From positions 107,119 to 171,118 of the forward strand of contig NZ_FMVM01000018.1 of the NCBI RefSeq assembly GCF_900102085.1: a stretch of 64,000 bases of DNA, in the 5' to 3' direction. Positions 34,401 to 42,890 of this stretch are shown here, piece by piece. Position numbers and translations under genes: made by a program. The notes below the pieces were generated by a model. That model saw nothing but the letters and a program-made list of their open reading frames with translations. It made no database searches and was not told where the DNA came from. The DNA is from Paenibacillus polysaccharolyticus. GTDB taxonomy: Bacteria > Bacillota > Bacilli > Paenibacillales > Paenibacillaceae. Each line of letters begins with the position of its first letter. Position 1 is the stretch's first letter.

Positions 34401-34961
34401 ATGGAAAATATTAATTTGGTTTTGGCTCACAACTTGAAGCAAATCAGAGAGCAAAGAAAACTTAGTCTGGACAAGGTCGCAGATCTGTCGGGCATTAGCA
34501 AGACGATGCTGGGTCAGATTGAACGCGGGGAGTCTAATCCTTCGATTGCAACGGTTTGGAAAATTGCAAACGGGTTAAAAATTTCATTCAGTGAATTAAT
34601 TCATGAAGCGAAGTCGGATACAACCGTTCTCATGAGGGAAGAAATCAAAGTCATGCGAGAAGATGAGGGAAGAATCCGAATCTATCCTCATTTTTCTTTG
34701 GAAGAGGGGCGCCGGTTTGAAATGTACATGATGGAGATGGATGAACAGGCATCGTTGACTGCTGAACCGCATATTGACGGAGCTGAGGAATTCATCACGA
34801 TGTATGAAGGGGAGCTTACGATCAGAGTAGGCGAAGAAGAATACAAGTTAAGACAGGGAGATTCGATTTGTTTCAAAGCGGATCAGCCACATGCTTACGA
34901 TAATTCGGGCGCAGGTAGTAACAAGCTGAGCATGGTGATACATTATGCCAATTCGAAGTAA
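34401..34961 (+). CDS. XRE family regulator with cupin domain
   Basis: A 186-residue regulator. The HTH lies at about 8-62 (NLKQIREQRKLSLDKVADLSGISKTMLGQIERGE) and a C-terminal cupin sensor at about 110-180 (EPHIDGAEEFITMYEGE, then DSICFKADQPHAY). GAGAGG precedes the ATG. Divergent from the LysE-type exporter, which it probably regulates; the ligand is presumably an amino acid or derivative. Confidence 0.88.
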   Translation: MENINLVLAHNLKQIREQRKLSLDKVADLSGISKTMLGQIERGESNPSIATVWKIANGLKISFSELIHEAKSDTTVLMREEIKVMREDEGRIRIYPHFSLEEGRRFEMYMMEMDEQASLTAEPHIDGAEEFITMYEGELTIRVGEEEYKLRQGDSICFKADQPHAYDNSGAGSNKLSMVIHYANSK

Positions 34962-34998
34962 ACAAGAAACAAGTAATAAGTAAACAATTAGTGACAGG

Positions 34999-35038
34999 AA
35001 ATATGATGCACTCACTGTTGTGAGGCACCATATTTTTT
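34999..35038 (+). terminator. terminator after the XRE-cupin gene
   Basis: AAATATGATGC...CTCAC pairs with GTGAG...GCACCATATTT, followed by T residues. Confidence 0.8.
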
Positions 35039-35098
35039 TCGCAATGATGCTTCTGATTATGCTAGTTCACAGTTAGGCGAAGTCATAAAACTTTGTGT

Positions 35099-35227
35099 TT
35101 ATTTGTTCGTGGAGTGTTGTTTGTTCGGCAACTTATCACCGGGCGTACCTTTACCATTGTTTTTGTTGTGACGTGCTTTCTCGGCATTTTCATTGACCTT
35201 TTTCACGAATTCTTGTGTACTTTCCAT
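35099..35227 (-). CDS. small conserved-type protein, 42 residues (DUF4023-like)
   Basis: A minus-strand frame encodes MESTQEFVKKVNENAEKARH and ends LPNKQHSTNK. The hydrophilic, Asn/Lys-rich sequence and the PG.KLPNKQHSTNK tail resemble the short DUF4023 proteins of Bacillales as I recall them. AAAGGAG lies about 11 nt upstream. Function is unknown. Confidence 0.6.
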   Translation of the reverse strand: MESTQEFVKKVNENAEKARHNKNNGKGTPGDKLPNKQHSTNK

Positions 35228-35356
35228 TCGGATTCATGCTCCTTTCCAAAACAGGGAATGGGTAATTCAAGCTTAATATAACCAGGCTTAACTCATTTTA
35301 TTTGAACAGACACCATGAAACTGGACAGGTGCTGAACTTGTCTCTAAACTAGATAC

Positions 35357-35397
35357 AAGTTGAACTATTTTTTTACACACTTAAGAACGAAGGGACG
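35357..35397 (+). repeat. probable left-end remnant of the dispersed palindrome
   Basis: AAGTTGAACTATTTTTTTAC followed by ACAC and then AACGAAGGGACG matches the left ends of copies A-D (TTGAA...TTTACAC...AACGAAGAGGAC). No core or right end follows; the TrmB-type gene starts immediately downstream. Its AGAACG (35384-35389) and CGTTCT (35396-35401) also form a short inverted repeat. Confidence 0.4.
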
Positions 35398-35410
35398 TTC
35401 TAAACAAAAC

Positions 35411-36163
35411 ATGTTGCAAAAATTCGGTTTTACTCAATATGAAAGTCAGGTCTATGAAGCTATACTTGCGCAGGATGAACCGCTGGATGCGACGACGATT
35501 GTAAGCGCCTCGAATGTACCCAAGGCTAAAATTTATGAAGTACTAAATCGAATGATCGATAAAGGCATCGTGCTGACCACAATGGATGGCAAGAAGAAAC
35601 TATATATGGCGGTGGATCTACAGACCGTTATTCACAAAATCAAGCTTGATTTCGACAAAGATATAGAAACCTTGAAACAATATAAAATCAAGCGTACGTT
35701 CACGGATGAGCATATTTGGACGTTAAAGGATGAGTCATCCATTGCTTCAAACATAGAACAGCTGATTGAAGAGGCAGATTCATCGATTCTTTTTCTGGCC
35801 TGGAATGAGCGGTTGGAGAGATACCGTGGTTTGCTGGAGCAGAAGGAGAGACAAGGTGTGTATGTAGAAGTGCTTGCGGTTGGTGGTCTGGAAAGTTCGC
35901 TAACCCGCAAATACTCACTTATTCCGCTACTTGATGCGCCAGAGCCATCACAATTGCTTATTGTAGATCATGCCTATCTGCTGTTCGCCGGATTGGAAAA
36001 TGAATCTTGGAAAGCGATCAAGACGATGTCCAAACCGATTGTTAAAGCGATGACGGATTATTTCTATCATGATGTGGCTCTGACACAGATCACCAAAAAA
36101 TACGGGGAGCAACTATTGCAGGACGAAGAAATTGAACGTTTGCTTACGAGATTGATTTATTAG
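35411..36163 (+). CDS. TrmB family transcriptional regulator
   Basis: A 250-residue regulator. The winged HTH is at the N-terminus (GFTQYESQVYEAIL...ASNVPKAKIYEVLNRMIDKGIV). The C-terminal half resembles the phospholipase D-like TrmB effector domain (EEADSSILFLAWNERLERY). The ATG at 35411 is taken because the TrmB fold begins there; an in-frame TTG at 35360 is inside a repeat scrap. The ribosome site is weak. The co-directional MFS gene downstream is its likely target, separated by a terminator. Confidence 0.78.
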   Translation: MLQKFGFTQYESQVYEAILAQDEPLDATTIVSASNVPKAKIYEVLNRMIDKGIVLTTMDGKKKLYMAVDLQTVIHKIKLDFDKDIETLKQYKIKRTFTDEHIWTLKDESSIASNIEQLIEEADSSILFLAWNERLERYRGLLEQKERQGVYVEVLAVGGLESSLTRKYSLIPLLDAPEPSQLLIVDHAYLLFAGLENESWKAIKTMSKPIVKAMTDYFYHDVALTQITKKYGEQLLQDEEIERLLTRLIY

Positions 36164-36198
36164 AAGACTATTCTTTCGAAGAATAGTCTTTTTTTTAT
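36164..36198 (+). terminator. terminator after the TrmB-type gene
   Basis: AAGACTATTCTTTCGAAGAA followed by TAGTCTT and a run of T forms a perfect stem. Confidence 0.9.
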
Positions 36199-36249
36199 CT
36201 TTTTGTAAATAAGATGAAAAACAATCTGAAAATAAATTAAAAATATCCA

Positions 36250-36290
36250 TTGAACTTTTCATTTTATTAGGTTACTATCGTAGTTGTAAC
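36250..36290 (+). promoter_or_regulatory. MFS gene promoter with overlapping inverted repeat
   Basis: TTGAAC (36250-36255), a 17-nt spacer and TACTAT (36273-36278). GTTAC (36271-36275) and GTAAC (36286-36290) form an inverted repeat across the -10 box, a position suited to repression. Confidence 0.5.
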
Positions 36291-36311
36291 TTTTTAGGGG
36301 GATTTTATAAT

Positions 36312-37475
36312 ATGAACAAAAAGGTATATGTTTTAGCCATTGCAGCCTTTGTGGTCGGAACGGTTGAACTGATATTGGGAGGCATATTGGATCTGATTGC
36401 AACGGATCTCCATCTGTCTCTGGCGAAAGCCGGTTATTTAATTTCAATCTTTTCATTGGTCTATGCGGTATCCGCACCCATACTACTCAATATGACAGCC
36501 CGATTCGAGCGTAAAAAGGTATATATGGTTACGTTATTTGTATTTCTGATCAGTAATCTGATCTCAGCGTTTAGTGTGAACTTTTATATGTTAATGGCAG
36601 GGCGCATGCTTGGAGCTGCAACAGGTTCGCTTATTTTTGTATTATCTCTGACGCTAGCTTCCCGCATCGTTAAGCCGGAGTATAAAGGACGTGCGGTGGG
36701 TACGATAACGATGGGAGGAAGTGCATCTCTGATTCTCGGCGTACCGATTGGCATCTTTATTGGTAATGCGCTTGGATGGCGTGAAGTATTTATGCTGATT
36801 GCGGTTCTTACCGTGCTAGTCATGGTGGCGATTGGCTTTGCGATGGATCGTGTACAACCTGCTCCTGCCGTGAGTTTGAAAAATCAGTTAAAGGCACTTT
36901 GGAATCCGAAAATGCTGGCGATTCACACAACTACACTGCTCGTACTGGCTGGGCATTTAACGTTATATGCTTATTTCACCCCGTTTCTACAAGAAACCAT
37001 CGGTGCGAGTTCAACAGCAATCACGTTAATCTATATGATGTTTGGACTCGCTGCTGTAGCAGGCGGAGGCATGGGGGGCATGTTATCCGATCGGCTTCAT
37101 CCTGCTAAAGCCATTATTATCGTGTTAGTTCCATTTATGATCAGTATGGCTGTGATTCCTCTCAGCACGGGACTGCCTTTGATTGCTTTTCTGCTACTGT
37201 TAAGTATCTGGGGTGCTCTAAGCTGGACGGTTACACCCGTACAAAATAGTCTGATTATTAAGACTTCGCCTGAGACATCTGAAATTCTAATTAGCACGAA
37301 CTCAGGTATAGCCCATGCGGGGATCGCACTGGGAACGTATATCGGCGGTCTGGTTATTGATCACTCTTCCATTATGAACACCGGATGGGTCGGCTCTATC
37401 CTGGTATGTGTTGGACTTGGTACTGCCGTTCTCGCAATTAGTATGAAAGAAAAACATGCTCATGCGATCGCATGA
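36312..37475 (+). CDS. MFS transporter, DHA1 (AraJ-like) family
   Basis: A 387-residue membrane protein with 12 predicted segments. It opens VYVLAIAAFVVGTVELILGG, has the RFERKKVYM loop after TM2, and a GRMLGAATGSLIF segment typical of AraJ/YdhP-type DHA1 exporters. AGGGGGATT precedes the ATG. The upstream TrmB-type regulator may control it. Confidence 0.85.
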   Translation: MNKKVYVLAIAAFVVGTVELILGGILDLIATDLHLSLAKAGYLISIFSLVYAVSAPILLNMTARFERKKVYMVTLFVFLISNLISAFSVNFYMLMAGRMLGAATGSLIFVLSLTLASRIVKPEYKGRAVGTITMGGSASLILGVPIGIFIGNALGWREVFMLIAVLTVLVMVAIGFAMDRVQPAPAVSLKNQLKALWNPKMLAIHTTTLLVLAGHLTLYAYFTPFLQETIGASSTAITLIYMMFGLAAVAGGGMGGMLSDRLHPAKAIIIVLVPFMISMAVIPLSTGLPLIAFLLLLSIWGALSWTVTPVQNSLIIKTSPETSEILISTNSGIAHAGIALGTYIGGLVIDHSSIMNTGWVGSILVCVGLGTAVLAISMKEKHAHAIA

Positions 37476-37508
37476 GGATACAATGATTCATAATTGCAAC
37501 TCAAATAG

Positions 37509-37555
37509 AACCTCTGTGTTTTCCAGCATTTTTGCGGAAGTACAGAGGTTTTTTC
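37509..37555 (+). terminator. terminator after the DHA1 gene
   Basis: AACCTCTGT (37509-37517) pairs with ACAGAGGTT (37542-37550), followed by a T run. Confidence 0.82.
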
Positions 37556-37739
37556 GTCATTTATAGACTGAGTCCGTAGGCTGAAAATATAAAAGAGGCT
37601 TGATTTTTGATTATGAACTCATATAATTAAAATAGTTTTAAAAAGTATAAGTATAAGTTGTTAAGCTTTATAACTTGTATGAACGTTGCTACTTACTTCC
37701 AAAGAATACACATATAAGATCTGCACAAAGGAGATTTAC

Positions 37740-38309
37740 ATGACGATCAAATCAGAGAAACAGAAGATGATGGACGGGGAACTGTACATGGCTAGTGATG
37801 CCGAGTTATCCCGAGACAGAGAGAGTGCACGGAAGAAGACACGTCTATTTAATCAAACGACGGAGATCGAACAACAGACACGCCAAAAGCTGTTAAAGGA
37901 ACTATTCGGATCGACAGGTGAGCATCTAAGCATGGAACCGAATATCCATGTCGATTATGGGTATAACATCCACGTAGGCAATCATTTTTATGCCAATTTT
38001 AACTGTACGATTCTGGATGTATGCGAAGTCCGAATCGGAGAGAACTGTTTGTTGGGACCAGATGTACATATCTATACAGCAACTCATCCGCTTAACCCAC
38101 ATGAGCGCAGCACCGGAGCGGAATTCGGTAAACCTGTAACCATTGGTAACAATGTATGGATTGGCGGTAGAGCAATTATTAATCCAGGAGTTACCATCGG
38201 AAATAACGTGGTTATTGCATCGGGAGCGGTAGTTACGAAAGATGTGCAGGGTAATATGATTGTAGGCGGGAATCCCGCAAGAGTGATCAAGGAGATTAAT
38301 GTGGAGTAG
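37740..38309 (+). CDS. maa: maltose/galactoside O-acetyltransferase
   Basis: A 189-residue left-handed beta-helix acetyltransferase that uses acetyl-CoA. It has an N-terminal Maa segment (KMMDGELYMASDAELSRDRESA), hexapeptide repeats from about residue 90, the catalytic His in YTATHPLNPHER and the closing GNPARVIKEI. AAAGGAGATTT precedes the ATG at 37740. It may acetylate excess sugars; proximity to a GH1 gene supports a sugar role. Family is firm, sugar specificity not. Confidence 0.9.
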   Translation: MTIKSEKQKMMDGELYMASDAELSRDRESARKKTRLFNQTTEIEQQTRQKLLKELFGSTGEHLSMEPNIHVDYGYNIHVGNHFYANFNCTILDVCEVRIGENCLLGPDVHIYTATHPLNPHERSTGAEFGKPVTIGNNVWIGGRAIINPGVTIGNNVVIASGAVVTKDVQGNMIVGGNPARVIKEINVE

Positions 38310-38324
38310 CGCGATATGAAAAAA

Positions 38325-38407
38325 GACCCTCCTCGGCAGAACAGTCAGCATGCCAAGCTTGGATGCTATGGCTTTGCTGACATCATGCTGCCGAAAGAAG
38401 GGTTTAA
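38325..38407 (-). terminator. branched terminator for the minus-strand GH1 gene
   Basis: CGGCAG/CTGCCG and GTCAGCA/TGCTGAC are nested stems. On the minus strand the outer ACCCTTCTTT...AGGAGGGTCT is followed by six T. Confidence 0.7.
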
Positions 38408-38467
38408 CTAGTTTACGTTTTGAAGTTAAAACCTGAAATTTACGCCTTGAAATTTAAATCTTGGAGC

Positions 38468-39901
38468 TTAACGCTTCAGGCTATTCCCGTTGCTGGCAAT
38501 AACATCTTTGTACCAGTGGAAGGATTTCTTGCGGTAACGCTCGAGCGTACCTGAACCATCGTCGTGACGGTCTACATAGATGAAACCGTAACGTTTTTTC
38601 AGTTGCGCAGTGGAGGCGCTCACGACATCAATACAACCCCAAGAAGTGTATCCCATAATGTCTACGCCATCTTCCAATGCTTCACCGACTTGAACGAGAT
38701 GGTCATTCAAATACTGGATTCGATAATCATCATTCACTGTTTTCTCGCCATCCGGACCCGTGATTAACTCGTCGACTGCACCAAGACCATTTTCCACGAT
38801 AAACAGCGGTTTCTGGTAACGATCATAGAACATATTCAACACATAGCGCAGTCCTTGTGGATCAATCTGCCAGCCCCACTCACTTGCAGGCAAATACGGG
38901 TTAGGGATTCCTCCGATCAGATTTCCTTCACCAGCCACTTGTTTGTCAGGATCGGCTGTCTGACATGTGCTCATGTAATAGCTGAAAGAGATGAAATCAA
39001 CGGTGTTAAGCAGCATCTCCTGATCGCCGTCTTCCATATGAATCTCAATGCCCTTTTCACGGAAATAACGTTTCATGTATCCAGGGTAACGTCCACGCAC
39101 ATGCATATCGCCGAAGAAATAGTTGCTATGTTCGTACTCCATCACCTTAATGACATCATCGGGGTTCGGAGTTAGTGGATACGTCGGCATACTTAAAATC
39201 ATACATCCGATCTGAGCATCAGGGATGATCTCATGGCACAGCTTCACAGCAGATGCACTTGCCACCAGTTCGTGGTGGATCGCTTGATACAGATCTTGTT
39301 TGCTTAGCTTTTCTTTGGGTGTGTAGATCCCACCACTCATGAACGGGAATTCAAGAATAGAGTTGATCTCGTTGAAGGTAAGCCAGTACTTGACTTTATT
39401 TTTATATCGATTGAAAACAGTTGTTGCATAGCGCTCATAGAAGCCAATCATTTTACGGTTAACCCAGCCATCATATTCTTTGGCAAGGTGCAGAGGTGTC
39501 TCATAGTGGGATAACGTGACCAACGGTTCAATACCGTACTTGCGGCATTCATCAAACAGATTATCATAAAATTGCAGGCCTTCTTCATTCGGCTCAAGCT
39601 CGTCCCCTTTAGGGAAAATGCGAGACCATGCGATAGAAGTACGGAACACTTTGAAACCCATCTCGGCAAACAGCTTCACGTCTTCCTTATAACGGTGGTA
39701 CATGTCGATACCGATCAGTTTCATATTGTCGTCCGTTGGCTCTTCCGTAATCGAACCCATGACACCCCGGGGAGCAACATCTTGAGTGGACAAACCTTTG
39801 CCGCCTAGATTGTATGCACCTTCAGCCTGGTTCGCCGCAATGGCACCGCCCCACAGAAAGTTTTCAGGAAATGAATACGTATGATTCGAAGATTTGCTCA
39901 T
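38468..39901 (-). CDS. GH1 6-phospho-beta-glucosidase (second copy)
   Basis: A 477-residue enzyme closely related to the one at 1945: FPENFLWGGAIAANQAEGAY, acid/base Glu in TFNEIN, nucleophile in VENGLG, and the phosphate-loop SASTAQLKKRYGFIYVD. The ATG at 39901 has GGAG 8 nt upstream; the longer start at 39928 is rejected. Instead of a RAT leader it has a LacI-type operator in its promoter and diverges from a LacI-family gene. No PTS permease is adjacent, so it probably shares one encoded elsewhere, possibly BglP. Confidence 0.93.
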   Translation of the reverse strand: MSKSSNHTYSFPENFLWGGAIAANQAEGAYNLGGKGLSTQDVAPRGVMGSITEEPTDDNMKLIGIDMYHRYKEDVKLFAEMGFKVFRTSIAWSRIFPKGDELEPNEEGLQFYDNLFDECRKYGIEPLVTLSHYETPLHLAKEYDGWVNRKMIGFYERYATTVFNRYKNKVKYWLTFNEINSILEFPFMSGGIYTPKEKLSKQDLYQAIHHELVASASAVKLCHEIIPDAQIGCMILSMPTYPLTPNPDDVIKVMEYEHSNYFFGDMHVRGRYPGYMKRYFREKGIEIHMEDGDQEMLLNTVDFISFSYYMSTCQTADPDKQVAGEGNLIGGIPNPYLPASEWGWQIDPQGLRYVLNMFYDRYQKPLFIVENGLGAVDELITGPDGEKTVNDDYRIQYLNDHLVQVGEALEDGVDIMGYTSWGCIDVVSASTAQLKKRYGFIYVDRHDDGSGTLERYRKKSFHWYKDVIASNGNSLKR

Positions 39902-39972
39902 ATAGATCGCTCCATTCATTGAATTCATGGTGAACGTGCTGCGTTCACATTAGTATTTTCTCTCAAAAAAAG

Positions 39973-40001
39973 CTTACACGTTGTAACGGGTTACACGTCA
40001 A
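39973..40001 (-). promoter_or_regulatory. GH1 promoter with LacI-type operator in the spacer
   Basis: On the minus strand TTGACG (39996-40001), a 17-nt spacer and TGTAAG (39973-39978). The spacer holds the palindrome TGTAACCCGTTACA (39982-39995), with a single mismatched centre. Operator occupancy would block RNA polymerase directly. Confidence 0.7.
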
Positions 40002-40069
40002 GTTTTACTTTTACAGAGCAGATGAGGCATACTATATTTGGCGTTTATTCGCAGGAAAGGAGCATCGGG

Positions 40070-41038
40070 ATGTCCAAATTTGATGAAATTATGAAACGTT
40101 CCGGTTATTCGAGGGCTACGGTATCCCGGGTCATTAACCGTTCACCACACGTCAGTGATGAAGCAAGACGCATTATTACAGAAATTATGAATGAGCTGGA
40201 CTACATACCTAACCGGAATGCAGTTTCTCTGTCTACAGGGCAGACGAAGCAGATCGGGATTGTCACTGCGATGATTGATGAGCTGAGTTTGACCTTTATC
40301 AACCAATTTATGGATACCGCGATGGATTACGGTTTTCAGACGATTGTATATATGTCGCGCAGTGATAAACAAATTGAGCTACAGGCATTCGAGGATTTGC
40401 GGAGTAAACGTGTGGATGGTTTATTAATCGTGACTTGTGTGAATGATCCGGGGGAATTGAAAACATATCTGCAATATGGACCGATGGTGTCCTGGCAACG
40501 CATGGGGAACGACGAGATTCCTTCGATTGCAATGGATCAGGCACAAGGGTATAGACTGGCGCTGGAACATTTGGTATCGAAAGGCTACACACGTATTGCG
40601 AATGTGTTTGGCCGTAGTAATAGTCTGAATACGAAAAGCCGCCGCGAAGCATATGAGACATTCATGACGAGCCAAGGACTTCCCGTGTGGCGTGAAGCAT
40701 ATCAGTATTCCGTATTTACTTCATCAGACGGAGAAACGGCCTTACGACGTATGGCCAACGGAGGAGAGCTACCGCAAGCGGTGCTGTGTTCCAACGACTA
40801 TGCGGCAATAGGCATCATGAGTGAAGCGCGCAGACACAACATACATGTTCCAGATCAGCTGGCTATTGTTGGATTTGATGATATTGAATTGTCACGTGTG
40901 CTTGAGCTGACAACCATTCATAATCCGATTGCGGAGCAAGCGAAACAGGCTTTTTATCATTTGTGGAGAGTGCTTGGGAACGAGGAACATAAGGCGACAT
41001 CACTGGCATACCGTTTGATTGAACGAGCAACGACTTGA
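40070..41038 (+). CDS. LacI family transcriptional regulator
   Basis: A 322-residue repressor. The HTH is SGYSRATVSRVINRSPHVS near the N-terminus, followed by a periplasmic-binding-type core (QIGIVTAMIDE, AVLCSNDYAAIGIMSEARRH, AIVGFDDIELSRVL). AAAGGAG lies 7 nt before the ATG at 40070; the upstream ATG at 40022 is rejected. It diverges from the GH1 gene, whose promoter carries a matching operator. The inducer is probably a phosphorylated beta-glucoside. Confidence 0.9.
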   Translation: MSKFDEIMKRSGYSRATVSRVINRSPHVSDEARRIITEIMNELDYIPNRNAVSLSTGQTKQIGIVTAMIDELSLTFINQFMDTAMDYGFQTIVYMSRSDKQIELQAFEDLRSKRVDGLLIVTCVNDPGELKTYLQYGPMVSWQRMGNDEIPSIAMDQAQGYRLALEHLVSKGYTRIANVFGRSNSLNTKSRREAYETFMTSQGLPVWREAYQYSVFTSSDGETALRRMANGGELPQAVLCSNDYAAIGIMSEARRHNIHVPDQLAIVGFDDIELSRVLELTTIHNPIAEQAKQAFYHLWRVLGNEEHKATSLAYRLIERATT

Positions 41039-41239
41039 ACGAAGCAAAACGAATGGCATTGATGCGATTCAATTCAATAATTATTCAAATTTAAAGTAAA
41101 TCTGACTCGGATGCATGCTTTATAATACGGGGAAGGAGCTTACATACGTTGTGTGAGAATCGAATACAGCGTTGTAAAGCGCCATGTTATAAGTTACATA
41201 TTTCACAAACAATTTAGCGGAAAGGTGAGAGCATACGGA

Positions 41240-41533
41240 ATGAACACGGTCACAGGTCGCTTCAGAATTGCAGGTATTTGGGAGGGGGTATCCCTTCTAC
41301 TACTCGTATTTATTGCAATGCCACTCAAATATTTTGCGGATATTTCTTCAGCTGTAGCCATACTGGGGATGATTCATGGTATTTTATTTCCTCTATATCT
41401 CATTGCACTGGTACATGTAGGCTTGGTCAAAAAGTGGAAGATATCACTTTGGATTATGGGGCTATTGGCGGGGCTGCTTCCTTTTGGAACATTTGTATTT
41501 GAGTCTTATCTCAGAAAAAGAGATTGGCAGTAA
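41240..41533 (+). CDS. DUF3817 family membrane protein
   Basis: A 97-residue protein with three hydrophobic segments: RFRIAGIWEGVSLLLLVFIAMP, a middle HGILFPLYLIALVHVG and a C-terminal LLAGLLPFGTFVFE. This matches small DUF3817 membrane proteins, whose function is unknown. GAAAGGTGAG lies about 11 nt before the ATG at 41240; an upstream ATG-less extension from 41153 lacks support. Confidence 0.78.
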   Translation: MNTVTGRFRIAGIWEGVSLLLLVFIAMPLKYFADISSAVAILGMIHGILFPLYLIALVHVGLVKKWKISLWIMGLLAGLLPFGTFVFESYLRKRDWQ

Positions 41534-41594
41534 CGAATAACGCATAGCTCATAACACATAGCGTATGGTACACATTGCAAAGTAACGCGAACGA

Positions 41595-41630
41595 ACAACC
41601 TCCTAAACAGAAAGCAGGAGGTTGTTTTTG
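41595..41630. terminator. terminator between convergent genes
   Basis: AACAACCTCCT pairs with AGGAGGTTGTT, followed by T residues on the plus strand. Confidence 0.85.
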
Positions 41631-41701
41631 TATAATCTTTTGCACATTAGGAATTGCATCAGTTATGTATGTCCAGATGTCCAGCATGGAACGATCAATC
41701 G

Positions 41702-41839
41702 TTATCTGGGTTTAACGGTTCCCGTTTGTCGATCAGATAACACGCTATATCCGTTGTCTGTCGGTGCCGCCGAAGCAAAAGCAGCGAATGAGGAGACAAC
41801 AAACAGGGCAGCAAGGAGCAGGAGCGTTTTCTTCGTCAT
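41702..41839 (-). CDS. small secreted peptide, 45 residues
   Basis: A minus-strand frame encodes MTKKTLLLLAALFVVSSFAA and then FASAAPTDNG. This is a clear signal peptide with an ASA-A cleavage site near residue 25, leaving about 20 residues (APTDNGYSVL...KPR). AAAGGAGG lies about 8 nt before the ATG, a near-perfect ribosome site. The family is unknown. Exported pro-peptides of this size can be signalling peptides, but no receptor gene of the Rap type is next to it. Confidence 0.68.
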   Translation of the reverse strand: MTKKTLLLLAALFVVSSFAAFASAAPTDNGYSVLSDRQTGTVKPR

Positions 41840-41940
41840 ATACAAACCTCCTTTCTGCAAGAATGAACCACACATCCATTTTAATCCAAAAATGATACTT
41901 GTGGGGATGTTTTTTTCGGAGCTGAACTATCTTTTGCAAT

Positions 41941-42771
41941 TCAGTTGACCACCATCGTTTGCTTGCGATATTCAGTGGGATTCAATCCGGTGTGTTTCTT
42001 GAACTGTCTGGAAAAGTAATACGAATCGCTGAATCCGAGATTGCCCGCGATTTGAGTTATCGTTAGAGAGGTGCAGTGAAGCATCTCTTTGGCTTTATCT
42101 ATTTTTCGGCTGGTCAGATAATGAATGGGGGGCATTCCTACTTGTTGTTTGAAAAAACGAATGAAATAATTCGGATGCATATGCAGCATCTTAGCCAAAT
42201 CCTGAACGGACATGTTCTCTTCGATATGAGTATCAATATAGGTGAGCAAGGTGGATAATTTTTCAACCACGGGCACGTTCAAGTAAGTAATCTGGTTCAT
42301 ATCCAAGTTCATGATGTAATAGGAAAGCAATTCTGTCAGTTTACTCTTGGCCATCATGCGGGCGTAAATTTCATTGGAATTCGCGTAGGTTAACACACTG
42401 CCAAAGATGTCCTGAAATCGTTCGGGCTGACTCACGTCAACAACGTGTGGGAATTTGAGAATCTGAAATAGATTGATCCCCCCGACTTTGGCGGAAAAAT
42501 GACACCAGTATTTGAGAAAAGGTTTGTCACTGATTACTGAATAGGATTGTTTTATTCCTTCCGGCATCAAAAAAAGCTGTCCTGGTTTGGGGTAATATTC
42601 CTGATCCCCGATTCGAAGCCAGCCTTCCCCCTCGCAGATCCAGTACAATTTGCTATAGTCCGGTGTGTAGTCCAGATCTCTCCAATCCGGGCCGCAGCGG
42701 TTGTAATTGACCATAAACAGATCCACTTCCAGATTGGACAAATAGTTGGTCAGCAGTGTTTGATGATCCAT
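41941..42771 (-). CDS. AraC family regulator with cupin sensor
   Basis: A 276-residue regulator: an N-terminal cupin-like domain (GDQEYYPKPGQLFLMPEG, about 60-85) and a C-terminal pair of HTHs (MSVQDLAKMLHMHPNYFIRFFKQQVG and ITQIAGNLGFSDSYYFSRQF). AGGGAG lies 8 nt before the ATG at 42771; the ORF could extend to 42804 but without a ribosome site. It diverges from the GH29 alpha-fucosidase and probably activates it in response to a sugar ligand. Confidence 0.87.
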   Translation of the reverse strand: MDHQTLLTNYLSNLEVDLFMVNYNRCGPDWRDLDYTPDYSKLYWICEGEGWLRIGDQEYYPKPGQLFLMPEGIKQSYSVISDKPFLKYWCHFSAKVGGINLFQILKFPHVVDVSQPERFQDIFGSVLTYANSNEIYARMMAKSKLTELLSYYIMNLDMNQITYLNVPVVEKLSTLLTYIDTHIEENMSVQDLAKMLHMHPNYFIRFFKQQVGMPPIHYLTSRKIDKAKEMLHCTSLTITQIAGNLGFSDSYYFSRQFKKHTGLNPTEYRKQTMVVN

Positions 42772-42890
42772 GAGCATATCTCCCTGAAGGTTATTATCGT
42801 CCATCTAATCGTTAGAGTTCTGCATGTGCATCGGAGTCCTGCCACACTACAATACAATTATAGTCAACCAGGAAAGGATGGGGACAGCAC

